Origin: Burkholderiaceae bacterium
Lineage (GTDB): Bacteria > Pseudomonadota > Gammaproteobacteria > Burkholderiales > Burkholderiaceae_C
DNA: 64,000 nucleotides
NCBI GenBank assembly: GCA_919902775.1
Contig: CAKKRJ010000007.1
Span: 364,233 to 428,232 of the forward strand
Direction of reading: 5' to 3'
Each line of letters opens with the position of its first letter. Positions within the stretch are counted from its first letter, which is position 1. Position numbers and translations under genes: made by a program. Of the stretch, positions 56,838-64,000 are shown piece by piece. The notes under the pieces are model-generated. The model was given only the letters and a program-made list of their open reading frames with translations. It searched no databases and was not told the origin of the DNA.

Positions 56838-57914
56838 ATGTTCTACAGAGAAAACGGTCAATTCAAGACGTCTTACCGCAAGGACCAGCAGATCTTCACG
56901 ATCACGCAGGATCGGTGGGCCATCTTGGCGTTGGTGGCTTTTGCGTTTGTCGGCGTGCCATTTCTGGTCGACGAATACATGTTTCGCGCCATCTTGATTC
57001 CCTTTTTGATCTTGTCCTTGGCCGCATTGGGCGTGAACATCCTGGTGGGCTATTGCGGCCAGATTTCATTGGGCTCCGGGGCTTTCATGGCCGTGGGGGC
57101 CTACATGGCCTACAACACCTACATCCGGATTGAGGGCATGCCCCTGATTCTGGCGCTGCTGTCGGGTGGTTTTTTTGCCACCTTGGTGGGCATCTTTTTC
57201 GGTGTGCCAAGTTTGCGGGTCAAGGGCTTGTATTTGGCGGTCGCCACCCTGGCGGCACAATTTTTTTGCGATTGGACATTTTTGCGGGTGGGTTGGTTCA
57301 CCAACCACAACGCGTCAGGCTCGGTGTCGGTGGCCAATTTGAATGTGTTGGGCGTGGGCATCAATACGCCGCTTGAAAAGTACCTGTTTTGTCTGGTCTT
57401 CTTGACGGTCTTTGGCTTGCTGGCCAAGAACCTGGTGCGCTCGGCGATTGGCCGGGAGTGGATGGCCATCCGTGACATGGACGTGGCCGCGGCGGTGATC
57501 GGCATCCGCCCTGTCTACGCCAAGCTCAGTGCGTTTGCTGTGAGCTCTTTCATCGTGGGCGTGGCCGGTGGCTTGTGGGGCTTTGTGCACCTGGGGTCAT
57601 GGGAGCCTGCAGCGTTTTCAATTGACCGATCCTTCCAGCTGCTGTTCATGGTCATCATTGGCGGCATGGGCTCCATCATGGGCAGTTTCTTTGGCGCTGC
57701 GTTCATTGTGATCTTGCCCATCTTTCTGAATCAGTTTTTGCCTTTTGCCGGCAGTTTGCTGGGCGTTGCGATTTCCACGGCGGCGGTGTCACATGCGGAG
57801 TTCATGATTTTTGGCGCCTTGATCGTCTGGTTCTTGATTGTGGAGCCGCATGGCTTGGCCAAACTGTGGTCGATCGCCAAGCAGAAACTTCGCCTGTGGC
57901 CATTTCCTCACTGA
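56838..57914 (+). CDS. livM: Branched-chain-type ABC transporter permease
   Basis: This 358-residue second permease has about ten hydrophobic segments and the LivM signatures GYCGQISLGSGAFMAVGAY, MDVAAAVIGIRPVYAKLSAF and GGMGSIMGSFFGAAFIV. It pairs with LivH. The binding-protein gene starts 51 bases after the stop. Confidence 0.93.
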   Translation: MFYRENGQFKTSYRKDQQIFTITQDRWAILALVAFAFVGVPFLVDEYMFRAILIPFLILSLAALGVNILVGYCGQISLGSGAFMAVGAYMAYNTYIRIEGMPLILALLSGGFFATLVGIFFGVPSLRVKGLYLAVATLAAQFFCDWTFLRVGWFTNHNASGSVSVANLNVLGVGINTPLEKYLFCLVFLTVFGLLAKNLVRSAIGREWMAIRDMDVAAAVIGIRPVYAKLSAFAVSSFIVGVAGGLWGFVHLGSWEPAAFSIDRSFQLLFMVIIGGMGSIMGSFFGAAFIVILPIFLNQFLPFAGSLLGVAISTAAVSHAEFMIFGALIVWFLIVEPHGLAKLWSIAKQKLRLWPFPH

Positions 57915-57965
57915 TTTCATTTTCCCTTTCCCCGCGTCTTTATTTTTTTCAACAGGAGACAAATC

Positions 57966-59303
57966 ATGAAACTTCGTCAATTTACCCTTGCCACGGTCGT
58001 GGCTGCTGCGGGTCTGTCCAGTGCGCTGGTCAGCACGGTGGCAACAGCACAGACCAAAGAGCAGTTCTTCCCCGTGCTGGTGTACCGCACGGGCGCTTAT
58101 GCGCCTAACGGTGTGCCATTTGCCAATGGCTATGTCGACTACATGAAACTGGTCAATGCCCGTGGCGGTATCAATGGGGTGAAGGTCAGCTATGAAGAAT
58201 GCGAAACCGGCTATGCCACCGACCGGGGTGTGGAGTGCTACGAGCGTCTGAAAGGCAAGAACGGTGGTGCGACCGTTTTCCAACCGTTGTCGACCGGCAT
58301 CACCTTCGCGCTGACTGAAAAAGCACCAGGCGACAAAATTCCTTTGATCACTGCAGGCTACGGTCGCAGCGAATCGGCCGATGGCGGCGTGTTCAAGTGG
58401 AACTTCCCGCTGGCGGGGACGTATTGGGTGGCGGGTGACGTGATCGTGCAAGACATTGCCAAAAAACTCGGGGGCTTCGACAAACTCAAGGGCAAGCACA
58501 TGGCGCTGGTCTACCACGACAGCCCTTTTGGCAAGGAAGCCATTCCGATCTTGCAAGAACGTGCCGCCATGCATGGTTTCAAGTTGAGCTTGTTGCCTGT
58601 GACCCACCCCGGCGTGGAGCAGAAGTCCACCTGGTTGCAGATTCGCCGCGACCGTCCTGACTATGTGATCAATTGGGGCTGGGGCGTGATGAACTCCACC
58701 TTGGTCAAGGAAGCCCAGGCCACAGGTTACCCACGTGAAAAAATTTACGGCGTGTGGTGGGCGGGTGCAGAACCCGATGTCAAAGATGTGGGCATGGGTG
58801 CCAAAGGCTATAACGCCATCACCATGCAGCACGGCGCCGAAAAGGGCTCAGCTGTGGTCAAGGAAGTGCTCGAGAAGTTGCACGCCAAAGGCCAGGGCAC
58901 AGGCCCCAAGGACGAAGTGGGCGATGTGCTCTACATGCGTGGTTTGTTCAGCGCCATGTTCGCCGTGGAAGGTGTTCGCCAAGCCCAGGAAAAGTATGGC
59001 AAAGGCAAAGTGGTCACCGGCGAGCAAGCGCGCTGGGGTTATGAAAACCTGAACCTGACCCAGCCCAAGCTGGATGCTTTGGGCTTCAAGGGTGTGCTGC
59101 GTCCCATCTCGACATCGTGCGCTGACCACATGGGTGCCAACTGGGCGCGTATCCACACCTGGAACGGCAGCAAGTGGGAGTTCTCCAGCGACTGGTACCA
59201 GGCCGACGAAATGATCATCAAGCCCATGGTCAAGAACGCCGCCGACAAGTACGCCGCTGAGAAAAAGCTGACACGCCGCACGCCTGCGGACTGCCAGTCC
59301 TGA
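57966..59303 (+). CDS. livK: Branched-chain-type ABC transporter substrate-binding protein
   Basis: This 445-residue periplasmic protein has a signal peptide (about 1-29, cleavage near ATA-QTKEQ). The Leu/Ile/Val-binding fold shows RTGAYAPNGVPFANGYVDYM, then NARGGINGVKVSYEECETGY, and later AVEGVRQAQEKYGKGKVV. It is longer than LivK/LivJ of E. coli (about 345 mature), like the aromatic-acid binding relatives. AGGAG precedes the ATG. The ligand is unknown. A hairpin after the stop separates it from livF. Confidence 0.9.
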   Translation: MKLRQFTLATVVAAAGLSSALVSTVATAQTKEQFFPVLVYRTGAYAPNGVPFANGYVDYMKLVNARGGINGVKVSYEECETGYATDRGVECYERLKGKNGGATVFQPLSTGITFALTEKAPGDKIPLITAGYGRSESADGGVFKWNFPLAGTYWVAGDVIVQDIAKKLGGFDKLKGKHMALVYHDSPFGKEAIPILQERAAMHGFKLSLLPVTHPGVEQKSTWLQIRRDRPDYVINWGWGVMNSTLVKEAQATGYPREKIYGVWWAGAEPDVKDVGMGAKGYNAITMQHGAEKGSAVVKEVLEKLHAKGQGTGPKDEVGDVLYMRGLFSAMFAVEGVRQAQEKYGKGKVVTGEQARWGYENLNLTQPKLDALGFKGVLRPISTSCADHMGANWARIHTWNGSKWEFSSDWYQADEMIIKPMVKNAADKYAAEKKLTRRTPADCQS

Positions 59304-59374
59304 TGGTGCAAACCCTGCCGCGCAAGCGGTGGGGCGGTGGCTGCATGCCGTGATGGGTGGGCAGCCACCAAATG

Positions 59375-59404
59375 AAAGCCCCGAAAGTCATTCGGTCGGG
59401 GTTT
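59375..59404 (+). terminator. Intercistronic terminator-like hairpin between livK and livF
   Basis: AAAGCCCCGA (59375-59384) pairs with TCGGGGTTT (59396-59404) with one G-T pair around an 11-nt loop, followed by a short TTT. It is 72 bases after the livK stop and 41 bases before the livF ATG. It may lower expression of livF and the PaaK-like gene. Confidence 0.5.
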
Positions 59405-59444
59405 CCATTTGGGTGAATCCTGGAAAGTTGAATAGGCAAAGACC

Positions 59445-60254
59445 ATGAGCGAAAAAAACATTGTTCTCAACGTCAATGGCATCGAAGTCATTTACAACCA
59501 CGTCATCCTGGTGCTCAAGGGCGTGTCCCTGCAGGTGCCGGAGCGTGGCATCGTGGCCTTGCTTGGCGGTAACGGTGCGGGCAAAACCACCACGCTGCGG
59601 GCGATTTCCAACCTGCTCAAGGGTGAGCGCGGCGAAGTCACCAAGGGCAGCATCGAGCTGCGCGGTGAACGCATCGAGAACCTTTCGCCGGCCGACCTGG
59701 TGAACCGGGGTGTGGTCCAGGTCATGGAAGGGCGCCACTGCTTTGCGCACCTGTCCATTGAAGAAAACCTGATGACCGGCAGCTACACCCGCACCGACAA
59801 GGGCGAGATCGCGGCCAACCTGGAAAAGGTCTACAACTACTTTCCGCGCCTGAAAACCCGCCGCACCTCGCAAGCGGCCTACACCTCGGGCGGCGAGCAG
59901 CAGATGTGCGCGATTGGCCGCGCTCTGATGTCCAACCCCAACATGGTGCTGCTCGACGAACCCTCCATGGGCCTGGCGCCGCAGATCGTGGAAGAGGTCT
60001 TCAACATCGTCAAAGACCTGAATGACAAAGAGAAAGTCACCTTCCTGATTGCCGAGCAGAACACCAACATGGCGCTGAAGTACGCCGACTACGGCTACAT
60101 CATGGAGTCGGGCCGCGTGGTGATGGACGGCGCCGCCGAAGACCTGCGCAGCAACGAAGACGTGAAAGAGTTTTACCTGGGCGTGGGCGGCGGCGAGCGC
60201 AAGAGCTTCAAGGACGTCAAGAGCTACAAGCGCCGCAAGCGCTGGTTGGCTTAA
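59445..60254 (+). CDS. livF: Branched-chain-type ABC transporter ATP-binding protein
   Basis: This 269-residue second ATPase has the Walker A GGNGAGKTTTLRAI (about 42-55), signature TSGGEQQMCAIGRAL and Walker B MVLLDEPSMGLAP, all LivF features. With LivG it drives transport. The C-terminal basic tail (KSYKRRKRWLA) is longer than usual. The ATG at 59445 fits the start MSEKNIVLNVNGIEVIYN. A REP-like pair separates it from the PaaK-like gene. Confidence 0.93.
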   Translation: MSEKNIVLNVNGIEVIYNHVILVLKGVSLQVPERGIVALLGGNGAGKTTTLRAISNLLKGERGEVTKGSIELRGERIENLSPADLVNRGVVQVMEGRHCFAHLSIEENLMTGSYTRTDKGEIAANLEKVYNYFPRLKTRRTSQAAYTSGGEQQMCAIGRALMSNPNMVLLDEPSMGLAPQIVEEVFNIVKDLNDKEKVTFLIAEQNTNMALKYADYGYIMESGRVVMDGAAEDLRSNEDVKEFYLGVGGGERKSFKDVKSYKRRKRWLA

Positions 60255-60282
60255 GGGCCCGAAGCTGGAAAATTTTCCCCCT

Positions 60283-60356
60283 GTGGGAGCGCGCCCCTGC
60301 GCGCGAATAGATCACCCACACCACCGTTTTTTCGCGCGCAGGGGCGCGCGCCCACA
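60283..60356. repeat. REP-like repeat family A, copy 3 (inverted pair)
   Basis: The left half, 60283-60307, is GTGGGA-GCGCGC-CCCT-GCGCGC-GAA. The right half, 60331-60356, on the minus strand is TGTGGGC-GCGCGC-CCCT-GCGCGC-GAA. Both fold into 6-bp stems closed by CCCT. The pair ends 18 bases before the ATG of the PaaK-like gene, inside the liv operon. Confidence 0.85.
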
Positions 60357-60374
60357 TTGATCTGTCCAGTACCC

Positions 60375-61628
60375 ATGAAGCACTACGACGCTCTTGAAAC
60401 ACGCACGCCAACAGCCCGCGAAGCCGCTTTGATGGCCGCTTTGCCTGCGCAGGTCGCGCATGCCAAAGCCCACGCACCGGCATTTGCCGAGTTGCTGCAA
60501 GACGTGGATGCGGCCCGTGTCGACAGCCGCGCTGCACTGGCCCGGTTGCCGGTGATCCGCAAATACGAATTGCTGGAGCGGCAAAAGGCGGCACGCGCGG
60601 CCGGTGGCAGTGTGTTCGGCGGCTTCAGCACCGTGGGTTTTGGCCGCGCCATGCCCCGCGTGTTCGCCAGCCCCGGCACGATTTACGAGCCCGAAGGCAC
60701 CCGCCCCGATTACTGGCGCATGGCCCGAACCATGTACGCAGCGGGCTTTCGCCCGGGCGAGCTGATTCACAACTGCTTCAGCTACCACTTCACCCCGGCG
60801 GGCTCGATGATGGAAACCGGCGCCCACGCGCTGGGCTGCACCGTGTTTCCGGGCGGCATTGGCCAGACCGAGCAGCAAGTGGGGGCCATGGCCGAGTTGC
60901 AGCCTGCGGGCTACATTGGCACGCCCAGCTTTCTGAAAATCATCCTTGAAAAAGCCGCCGAGATGGGCGTGCTTCTGCCCAGTCTGCGCAAGGCCCTGGT
61001 GTCGGGCGAGGCGTTTCCGCCCAGCCTGCGCGACTGGATGACGGCGCACGGGGTGGATGCCTACCAGTGCTACGCCACGGCCGATGTGGGCCTGATCGCT
61101 TACGAAACCAGCGCGCGTGAAGGTCTGGTGCTTGACGAAGGCGTGCTCGTGGAGATCGTGCGCCCCGGCACGGGCGACCCGGTGCCCGAAGGCGAGGTGG
61201 GCGAGTTGGTCATCACCACGCTCAACCCCGAATACCCCTTGATCCGCTTTGGCACGGGCGACCTCTCGGCCATCTTGCCAGGCGCTTGCCCGACGGGCCG
61301 CACGGGGCAGCGCATCAAAGGCTGGATGGGCCGCGCCGACCAAACCACCAAAATCCGGGGCATGTTTGTGCACCCGGCGCAGGTGGCTGAAATCGTGAAA
61401 CGCTTTCCTGAAGTGAGCAAGGCCCGCTTGGTGGTGACCGGTGAGATGGCCAACGACCAGATGGCGCTGCACGTGGAAACCGACCACTTGGCCAATGACG
61501 CGCTCAGGCTCAAGCTGGCAGAGGCGGTGCGCGACGTGACCAAGTTGCGGGGGGATGTGCATCTGGTGGCCCCTGGCAGCCTGGCCAACGATGGCAAGGT
61601 CATTGAGGATGCCCGCAGCTACCAATGA
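60375..61628 (+). CDS. PaaK-like protein (phenylacetate--CoA ligase family) lacking a clear P-loop
   Basis: This 417-residue protein resembles the PaaK branch of AMP-forming ligases. It has YQCYATADVGLIAYETSARE (the A5-like region), VGELVITTLNPEYPLIRFGT then GDLSAIL (A7-like) and GRADQTTKIRGMFVHPAQV (C-terminal lid). The Ser/Thr/Gly-rich P-loop (SSGTTG-type) expected near residue 90 is not visible; the region reads FGGFSTVGFGRAMPRVFASP. It may be a low-activity ligase or a protein with another role in the cluster. The ATG at 60375 is preferred; no good ribosome binding site is seen because a REP-like pair abuts it. Confidence 0.78.
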   Translation: MKHYDALETRTPTAREAALMAALPAQVAHAKAHAPAFAELLQDVDAARVDSRAALARLPVIRKYELLERQKAARAAGGSVFGGFSTVGFGRAMPRVFASPGTIYEPEGTRPDYWRMARTMYAAGFRPGELIHNCFSYHFTPAGSMMETGAHALGCTVFPGGIGQTEQQVGAMAELQPAGYIGTPSFLKIILEKAAEMGVLLPSLRKALVSGEAFPPSLRDWMTAHGVDAYQCYATADVGLIAYETSAREGLVLDEGVLVEIVRPGTGDPVPEGEVGELVITTLNPEYPLIRFGTGDLSAILPGACPTGRTGQRIKGWMGRADQTTKIRGMFVHPAQVAEIVKRFPEVSKARLVVTGEMANDQMALHVETDHLANDALRLKLAEAVRDVTKLRGDVHLVAPGSLANDGKVIEDARSYQ

Positions 61629-61710
61629 GCCTGGCGCTGCAATTCCTTAGTCAAAGCAAGGGCAAACAAGGGTTAGCCGCTAAGTACTTTCCGCGATTTC
61701 ATGACACTCT

Positions 61711-61727
61711 GATGGTTTTAAACTATC
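61711..61727. promoter_or_regulatory. Near-palindrome upstream of the Bug-type receptor gene
   Basis: GATGGTTT-T-AAACTATC is symmetric at seven of eight positions and lies 24 bases before the start codon, in an AT-rich stretch that probably holds the promoter. It could be an operator. Confidence 0.3.
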
Positions 61728-61750
61728 AAGTTATTTTTAGGAGTGTGTAA

Positions 61751-62737
61751 ATGAAGCAATGGATTGCATTGGCCGCATTGGCCGCTGTTTCGGTGGGTGC
61801 CCAAGCCCAAGCTTTTCCTGGCACGAAGCCGGTGTCCATCGTGGTGCCGTTCACGGCGGGCGGTCCGACTGACCGTGTGGCGCGCGACTTGGCCGAAGCC
61901 ATGCGCAAGCAAATCCCGGGCAGCAATTTTGTGGTTGAAAACGCTGCAGGCGCAGGCGGCACCATCGGTGCTGGCAAGGTGGCCAAAGCCAACCCCGATG
62001 GCCACACACTGCTGTTGTTCCACATCGGCATGGCGGCCACCCCGGCGCTGTACCGCAAGATTTCCTACAAGCCCCTGGAAGACTTCGAGTTTCTGGGCAT
62101 GGTCAACGACGTGCCCATGACCTTGATCGGCAAGCCTCAGTTGCCCGCCAACACTTACCGCGATTTTGAAAACTACATCCGCACCAACGCAGGCAAGTTG
62201 AACATTGCCCACGCGGGTCTGGGGTCGGCCTCGCACATTTGCGGCTTGTTGTGGCAGTCCACGTTGCAGACCAAAGACGCCATGACCACCATCCCGTTTG
62301 GTGGCACCGCGCCCGCCATGACCGCCCTGATCGGCGGCCAGGTGGATGTGATGTGTGACCAGACCACCAACACCACTGGGCAGATCGAAAGCGGCCGCGT
62401 CAAGGCGTTCGCCGTGACCACGGCCAAGCCCTTGGGTGGACACCCTGTGCTCAAGCACTACCCCAGCTTGCAAGAGATGGGGCTGAAGGGCTTCAACCTG
62501 ACCATCTGGCACGGTTTGTATGCGCCCAAAGGCACGCCTGTGGCCATCACCAAGACCCTGAACGACGCCTTGAAGAAGGCCCTGAAAGACCCCGAGTTCA
62601 TTAAGAAGAACGAAGGTCTGGGCGCCTTGGTGGTGACGGACAACCGCACCGACCCGGCTGAGCACAAGAAGTTTGTGGCCGCAGAGATGGTCAAGATCAA
62701 AGCCGCGGTGGACGCCGCTGGCAAATACGCCGACTGA
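61751..62737 (+). CDS. Bug-type (tripartite tricarboxylate transporter family) periplasmic binding protein
   Basis: This 328-residue periplasmic receptor has a signal peptide (about 1-19, AQAQA). The mature part starts FPGTKPVSIVVPFTAGGPTD, the Bug signature, with the ligand-loop region NLTIWHGLYAPKGTP. Bug proteins number in the dozens in Burkholderiales and often lack a linked TctAB membrane pair, as here. AGGAG lies 7 bases before the ATG. The ligand is unknown. It stands alone between the liv operon and a convergent glucokinase gene. Confidence 0.9.
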   Translation: MKQWIALAALAAVSVGAQAQAFPGTKPVSIVVPFTAGGPTDRVARDLAEAMRKQIPGSNFVVENAAGAGGTIGAGKVAKANPDGHTLLLFHIGMAATPALYRKISYKPLEDFEFLGMVNDVPMTLIGKPQLPANTYRDFENYIRTNAGKLNIAHAGLGSASHICGLLWQSTLQTKDAMTTIPFGGTAPAMTALIGGQVDVMCDQTTNTTGQIESGRVKAFAVTTAKPLGGHPVLKHYPSLQEMGLKGFNLTIWHGLYAPKGTPVAITKTLNDALKKALKDPEFIKKNEGLGALVVTDNRTDPAEHKKFVAAEMVKIKAAVDAAGKYAD

Positions 62738-62779
62738 TTTTCAGGATTTTGAAACAGAAAAATCGCTCGAGAGCGCATG

Positions 62780-62802
62780 CCAGTCAGTGTAGGACTGACT
62801 GG
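62780..62802. other. Perfect 9-bp hairpin after the Bug-type gene
   Basis: CCAGTCAGT (62780-62788), loop GTAGG, ACTGACTGG (62794-62802), 42 bases after the stop. There is no long T tract. It lies just before a strong bidirectional terminator. Confidence 0.6.
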
Positions 62803-62811
62803 TTTCAATTT

Positions 62812-62847
62812 AAAAAGGGAACCCTGTTCAAACACGGTTCCCTTTTT
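62812..62847. terminator. Bidirectional intrinsic terminator
   Basis: AAAAAGGGAACC (62812-62823) pairs perfectly with GGTTCCCTTTTT (62836-62847) around a 12-nt loop: a 12-bp stem with an A tract on one side and a T tract on the other. It can stop transcription of the Bug-type gene on the plus strand and of glk2 on the minus strand. Confidence 0.92.
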
Positions 62848-62944
62848 CATGCGCGGGCTGCAAGACGAGACGCTCTGTGCGGGCCCGGTTGTGGGTCGGT
62901 GCGCAGGGGGCTACGACAATCGGGGCCACCCCAATGCCGATGGG

Positions 62945-63919
62945 TTACGCGTTGTCTAACGCATTGGCGGCACCCCACAGGGCAGGTGAGTCGGGAGATT
63001 GAATTGCCCACACTGGGATTTTTTGCAAATAGCTTGTGAAGCGTCCTTTCGCTTCGAAGCGGGATCTGAAGCACGACGTTTCAAACCAGCCCATTAAGCG
63101 AGGCACGATGCCACCGCCAATGTAGACGCCACCCCTTGCACCCAAGGTCAGGGCGAGATCGCCAGCAACCGAGCCAAGAAAAGCTGTGAACATGTCCAGT
63201 GTTTGTAGATAGTCGGCATCGTGATCAGTCAGCGCTCTTTGAACAATGTCCATGGGCGTGATGTCTGGTGCCGAGGGTTGCTGGCGAATGGCGGACAAGG
63301 CCAGGTGCAAGTCGACCAAGCCTTTTCCGCACAGAACGCGTTCGGCCGAGACGTGGCCGTATTGCTGACGAATATGGTCTATGACCTGATACTCCAGAGT
63401 CGTTTGTGCTGCGAGCGTGATGTGCCCGCCCTCGCCGGAGATGGCTGACCAGCCGTGATCACTGTGGGGAATCAAGCCTGAAACTCCCAAGCCAGTTCCA
63501 GGGCCAACGAGGGCAATGCTGGCGTGTTCGCAAGCAGACTCACCGCCGATTTGGGTTCGATATGCAGGTGGCAACGTCAGCAAAGCCAGAGCCAGTGCTG
63601 TGAAGTCATTGATTACTTTCAGGGTGCGAAGTGAAAAGCGTTTTTGCAGTGCCTGAATGGAGAACGACCAATGGTGATTGGTCATTGTGATTTGATCGCC
63701 CGTCACAGGATTGGCGATGCCGATACATGCAGCGGTTGGTGCGCTGACGCCTGCAAGTGACAAATAGGATTCGATGGCGCTTGCAATGTCTGGGTAATCA
63801 GAGCAAGGCAAGGTATGGAGGTGCGTCAGCTTTGCGCCTTGATGGCTTTGCCAGCCGAATCGGGCGTTGGTACCACCCACATCACCGAGTAAACGGGGGT
63901 ACAGGAGGTTGATGCTCAT
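62945..63919 (-). CDS. glk: Glucokinase, second paralogue
   Basis: This 324-residue protein shares the motifs of the glucokinase at 37727-38710: LLGDVGGTNARFGW, MTNHHWSFS, LVGPGTGLGVSGL, EGGHITL and GARGGVYIGGGIV, but differs strongly elsewhere. Both are of normal length with ATP-binding and sugar-binding motifs intact. It stands alone. A terminator follows the stop, and another terminator for a minus-strand gene lies upstream. The sugar may be glucose or a related hexose. The start ATG at 63919 has AGGAG on the minus side less clearly than usual. Confidence 0.9.
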   Translation of the reverse strand: MSINLLYPRLLGDVGGTNARFGWQSHQGAKLTHLHTLPCSDYPDIASAIESYLSLAGVSAPTAACIGIANPVTGDQITMTNHHWSFSIQALQKRFSLRTLKVINDFTALALALLTLPPAYRTQIGGESACEHASIALVGPGTGLGVSGLIPHSDHGWSAISGEGGHITLAAQTTLEYQVIDHIRQQYGHVSAERVLCGKGLVDLHLALSAIRQQPSAPDITPMDIVQRALTDHDADYLQTLDMFTAFLGSVAGDLALTLGARGGVYIGGGIVPRLMGWFETSCFRSRFEAKGRFTSYLQKIPVWAIQSPDSPALWGAANALDNA

Positions 63920-63948
63920 GAACTAGATGTCAATGTTGTGGTTTTAAA

Positions 63949-63975
63949 AAACACCCCCACCCGTGAGGGAGGGGG
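63949..63975 (-). terminator. Terminator of a minus-strand gene beyond the window
   Basis: CCCCCACCC (63954-63962), loop GTGA, GGGAGGGGG (63967-63975) with one mismatch. On the minus strand it is followed by TGTTTTTT. It lies upstream of glk2, so it should end a gene that begins to the right of the window edge. Confidence 0.75.
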
Positions 63976-64000
63976 CACAAGGCTTCTTTGGAAGAAACGT

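Noticed and set aside
1..64000. CRISPR arrays, rRNA, tRNA, prophage or intact insertion sequences
   Set aside because: No regularly spaced direct repeats, conserved RNA gene sequences, integrase or transposase genes were seen.

Overview
The window is a chromosomal stretch of a high-GC betaproteobacterium. The gene content and order (bamE-dapB-exbB-exbD-leuS-lptE-holA-proA, hpf-ptsN-hprK, fused-type pntA with pntB, TctE/TctD-type regulators, Bug-type periplasmic receptors, ATP-grasp GshA) point to Burkholderiales, most likely Comamonadaceae. A freshwater genus such as Limnohabitans or Rhodoferax is a guess from memory of the protein families, not a measured result. Most of the sequence is core housekeeping DNA; no rRNA, tRNA, CRISPR array, prophage or intact insertion sequence was recognised.

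Layout. 1-14 kb: end of a tricarballylate oxidation pair (tcuA partial, tcuB), tRNA thiolase mnmA, a lytic transglycosylase, a Nudix hydrolase, the proton-translocating transhydrogenase pntAB, fadD, a methylthioadenosine/SAH nucleosidase, the magnesium channel corA, a patatin-like lipase and an MFS exporter. 14-28 kb: ribosome hibernation factor hpf, nitrogen-PTS elements ptsN and hprK, fur divergent from bamE, then dapB, exbBD, leuS, lptE, holA, proA, gshA and kup. 28-31 kb: psd and a NodI/NodJ-type ABC-2 exporter. 31-33 kb: a small decayed island with two gene remnants, a Crp/Fnr regulator with an abnormal C-terminal tail, and an AT-richer non-coding stretch with two perfect palindromes.

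33-46 kb: a glycosyltransferase, 3-hydroxybutyryl-CoA dehydrogenase, a crotonase, a small potassium channel and srkA. A glucose module follows: glucokinase, a TctE-like kinase and a TctD-like regulator on the minus strand, divergent from a four-gene sugar ABC transporter (gtsABC plus a MalK-type ATPase). The layout suggests that the two-component system controls glucose uptake and that glucokinase traps the sugar. 46-53 kb: an MFS transporter, dacA, htpG, an iron-type binding protein, an RluB/RluF-type pseudouridine synthase and a second Crp/Fnr regulator. 53-62 kb: an operon that couples two acyl/aryl-CoA ligase-like proteins to a complete branched-chain-type ABC transporter (livGHMKF), divergent from the Crp/Fnr gene with a perfect palindrome between them. 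The window closes with a Bug-type receptor gene, strong tandem hairpins and a second glucokinase.

The most interesting material is non-coding. There are two families of REP-like palindromic repeats, one with compensatory stem changes. Each of the two Crp/Fnr genes has its own perfect palindrome(s). A hairpin plus intrinsic-terminator-like pair lies between gtsA and gtsB. Structured leaders precede hpf and corA. TTAA motifs spaced by 11 bp lie in the gts/tct divergent region. I did not find a clearly new protein system; the closest candidate is the P-loop-less PaaK-like protein in the liv operon.
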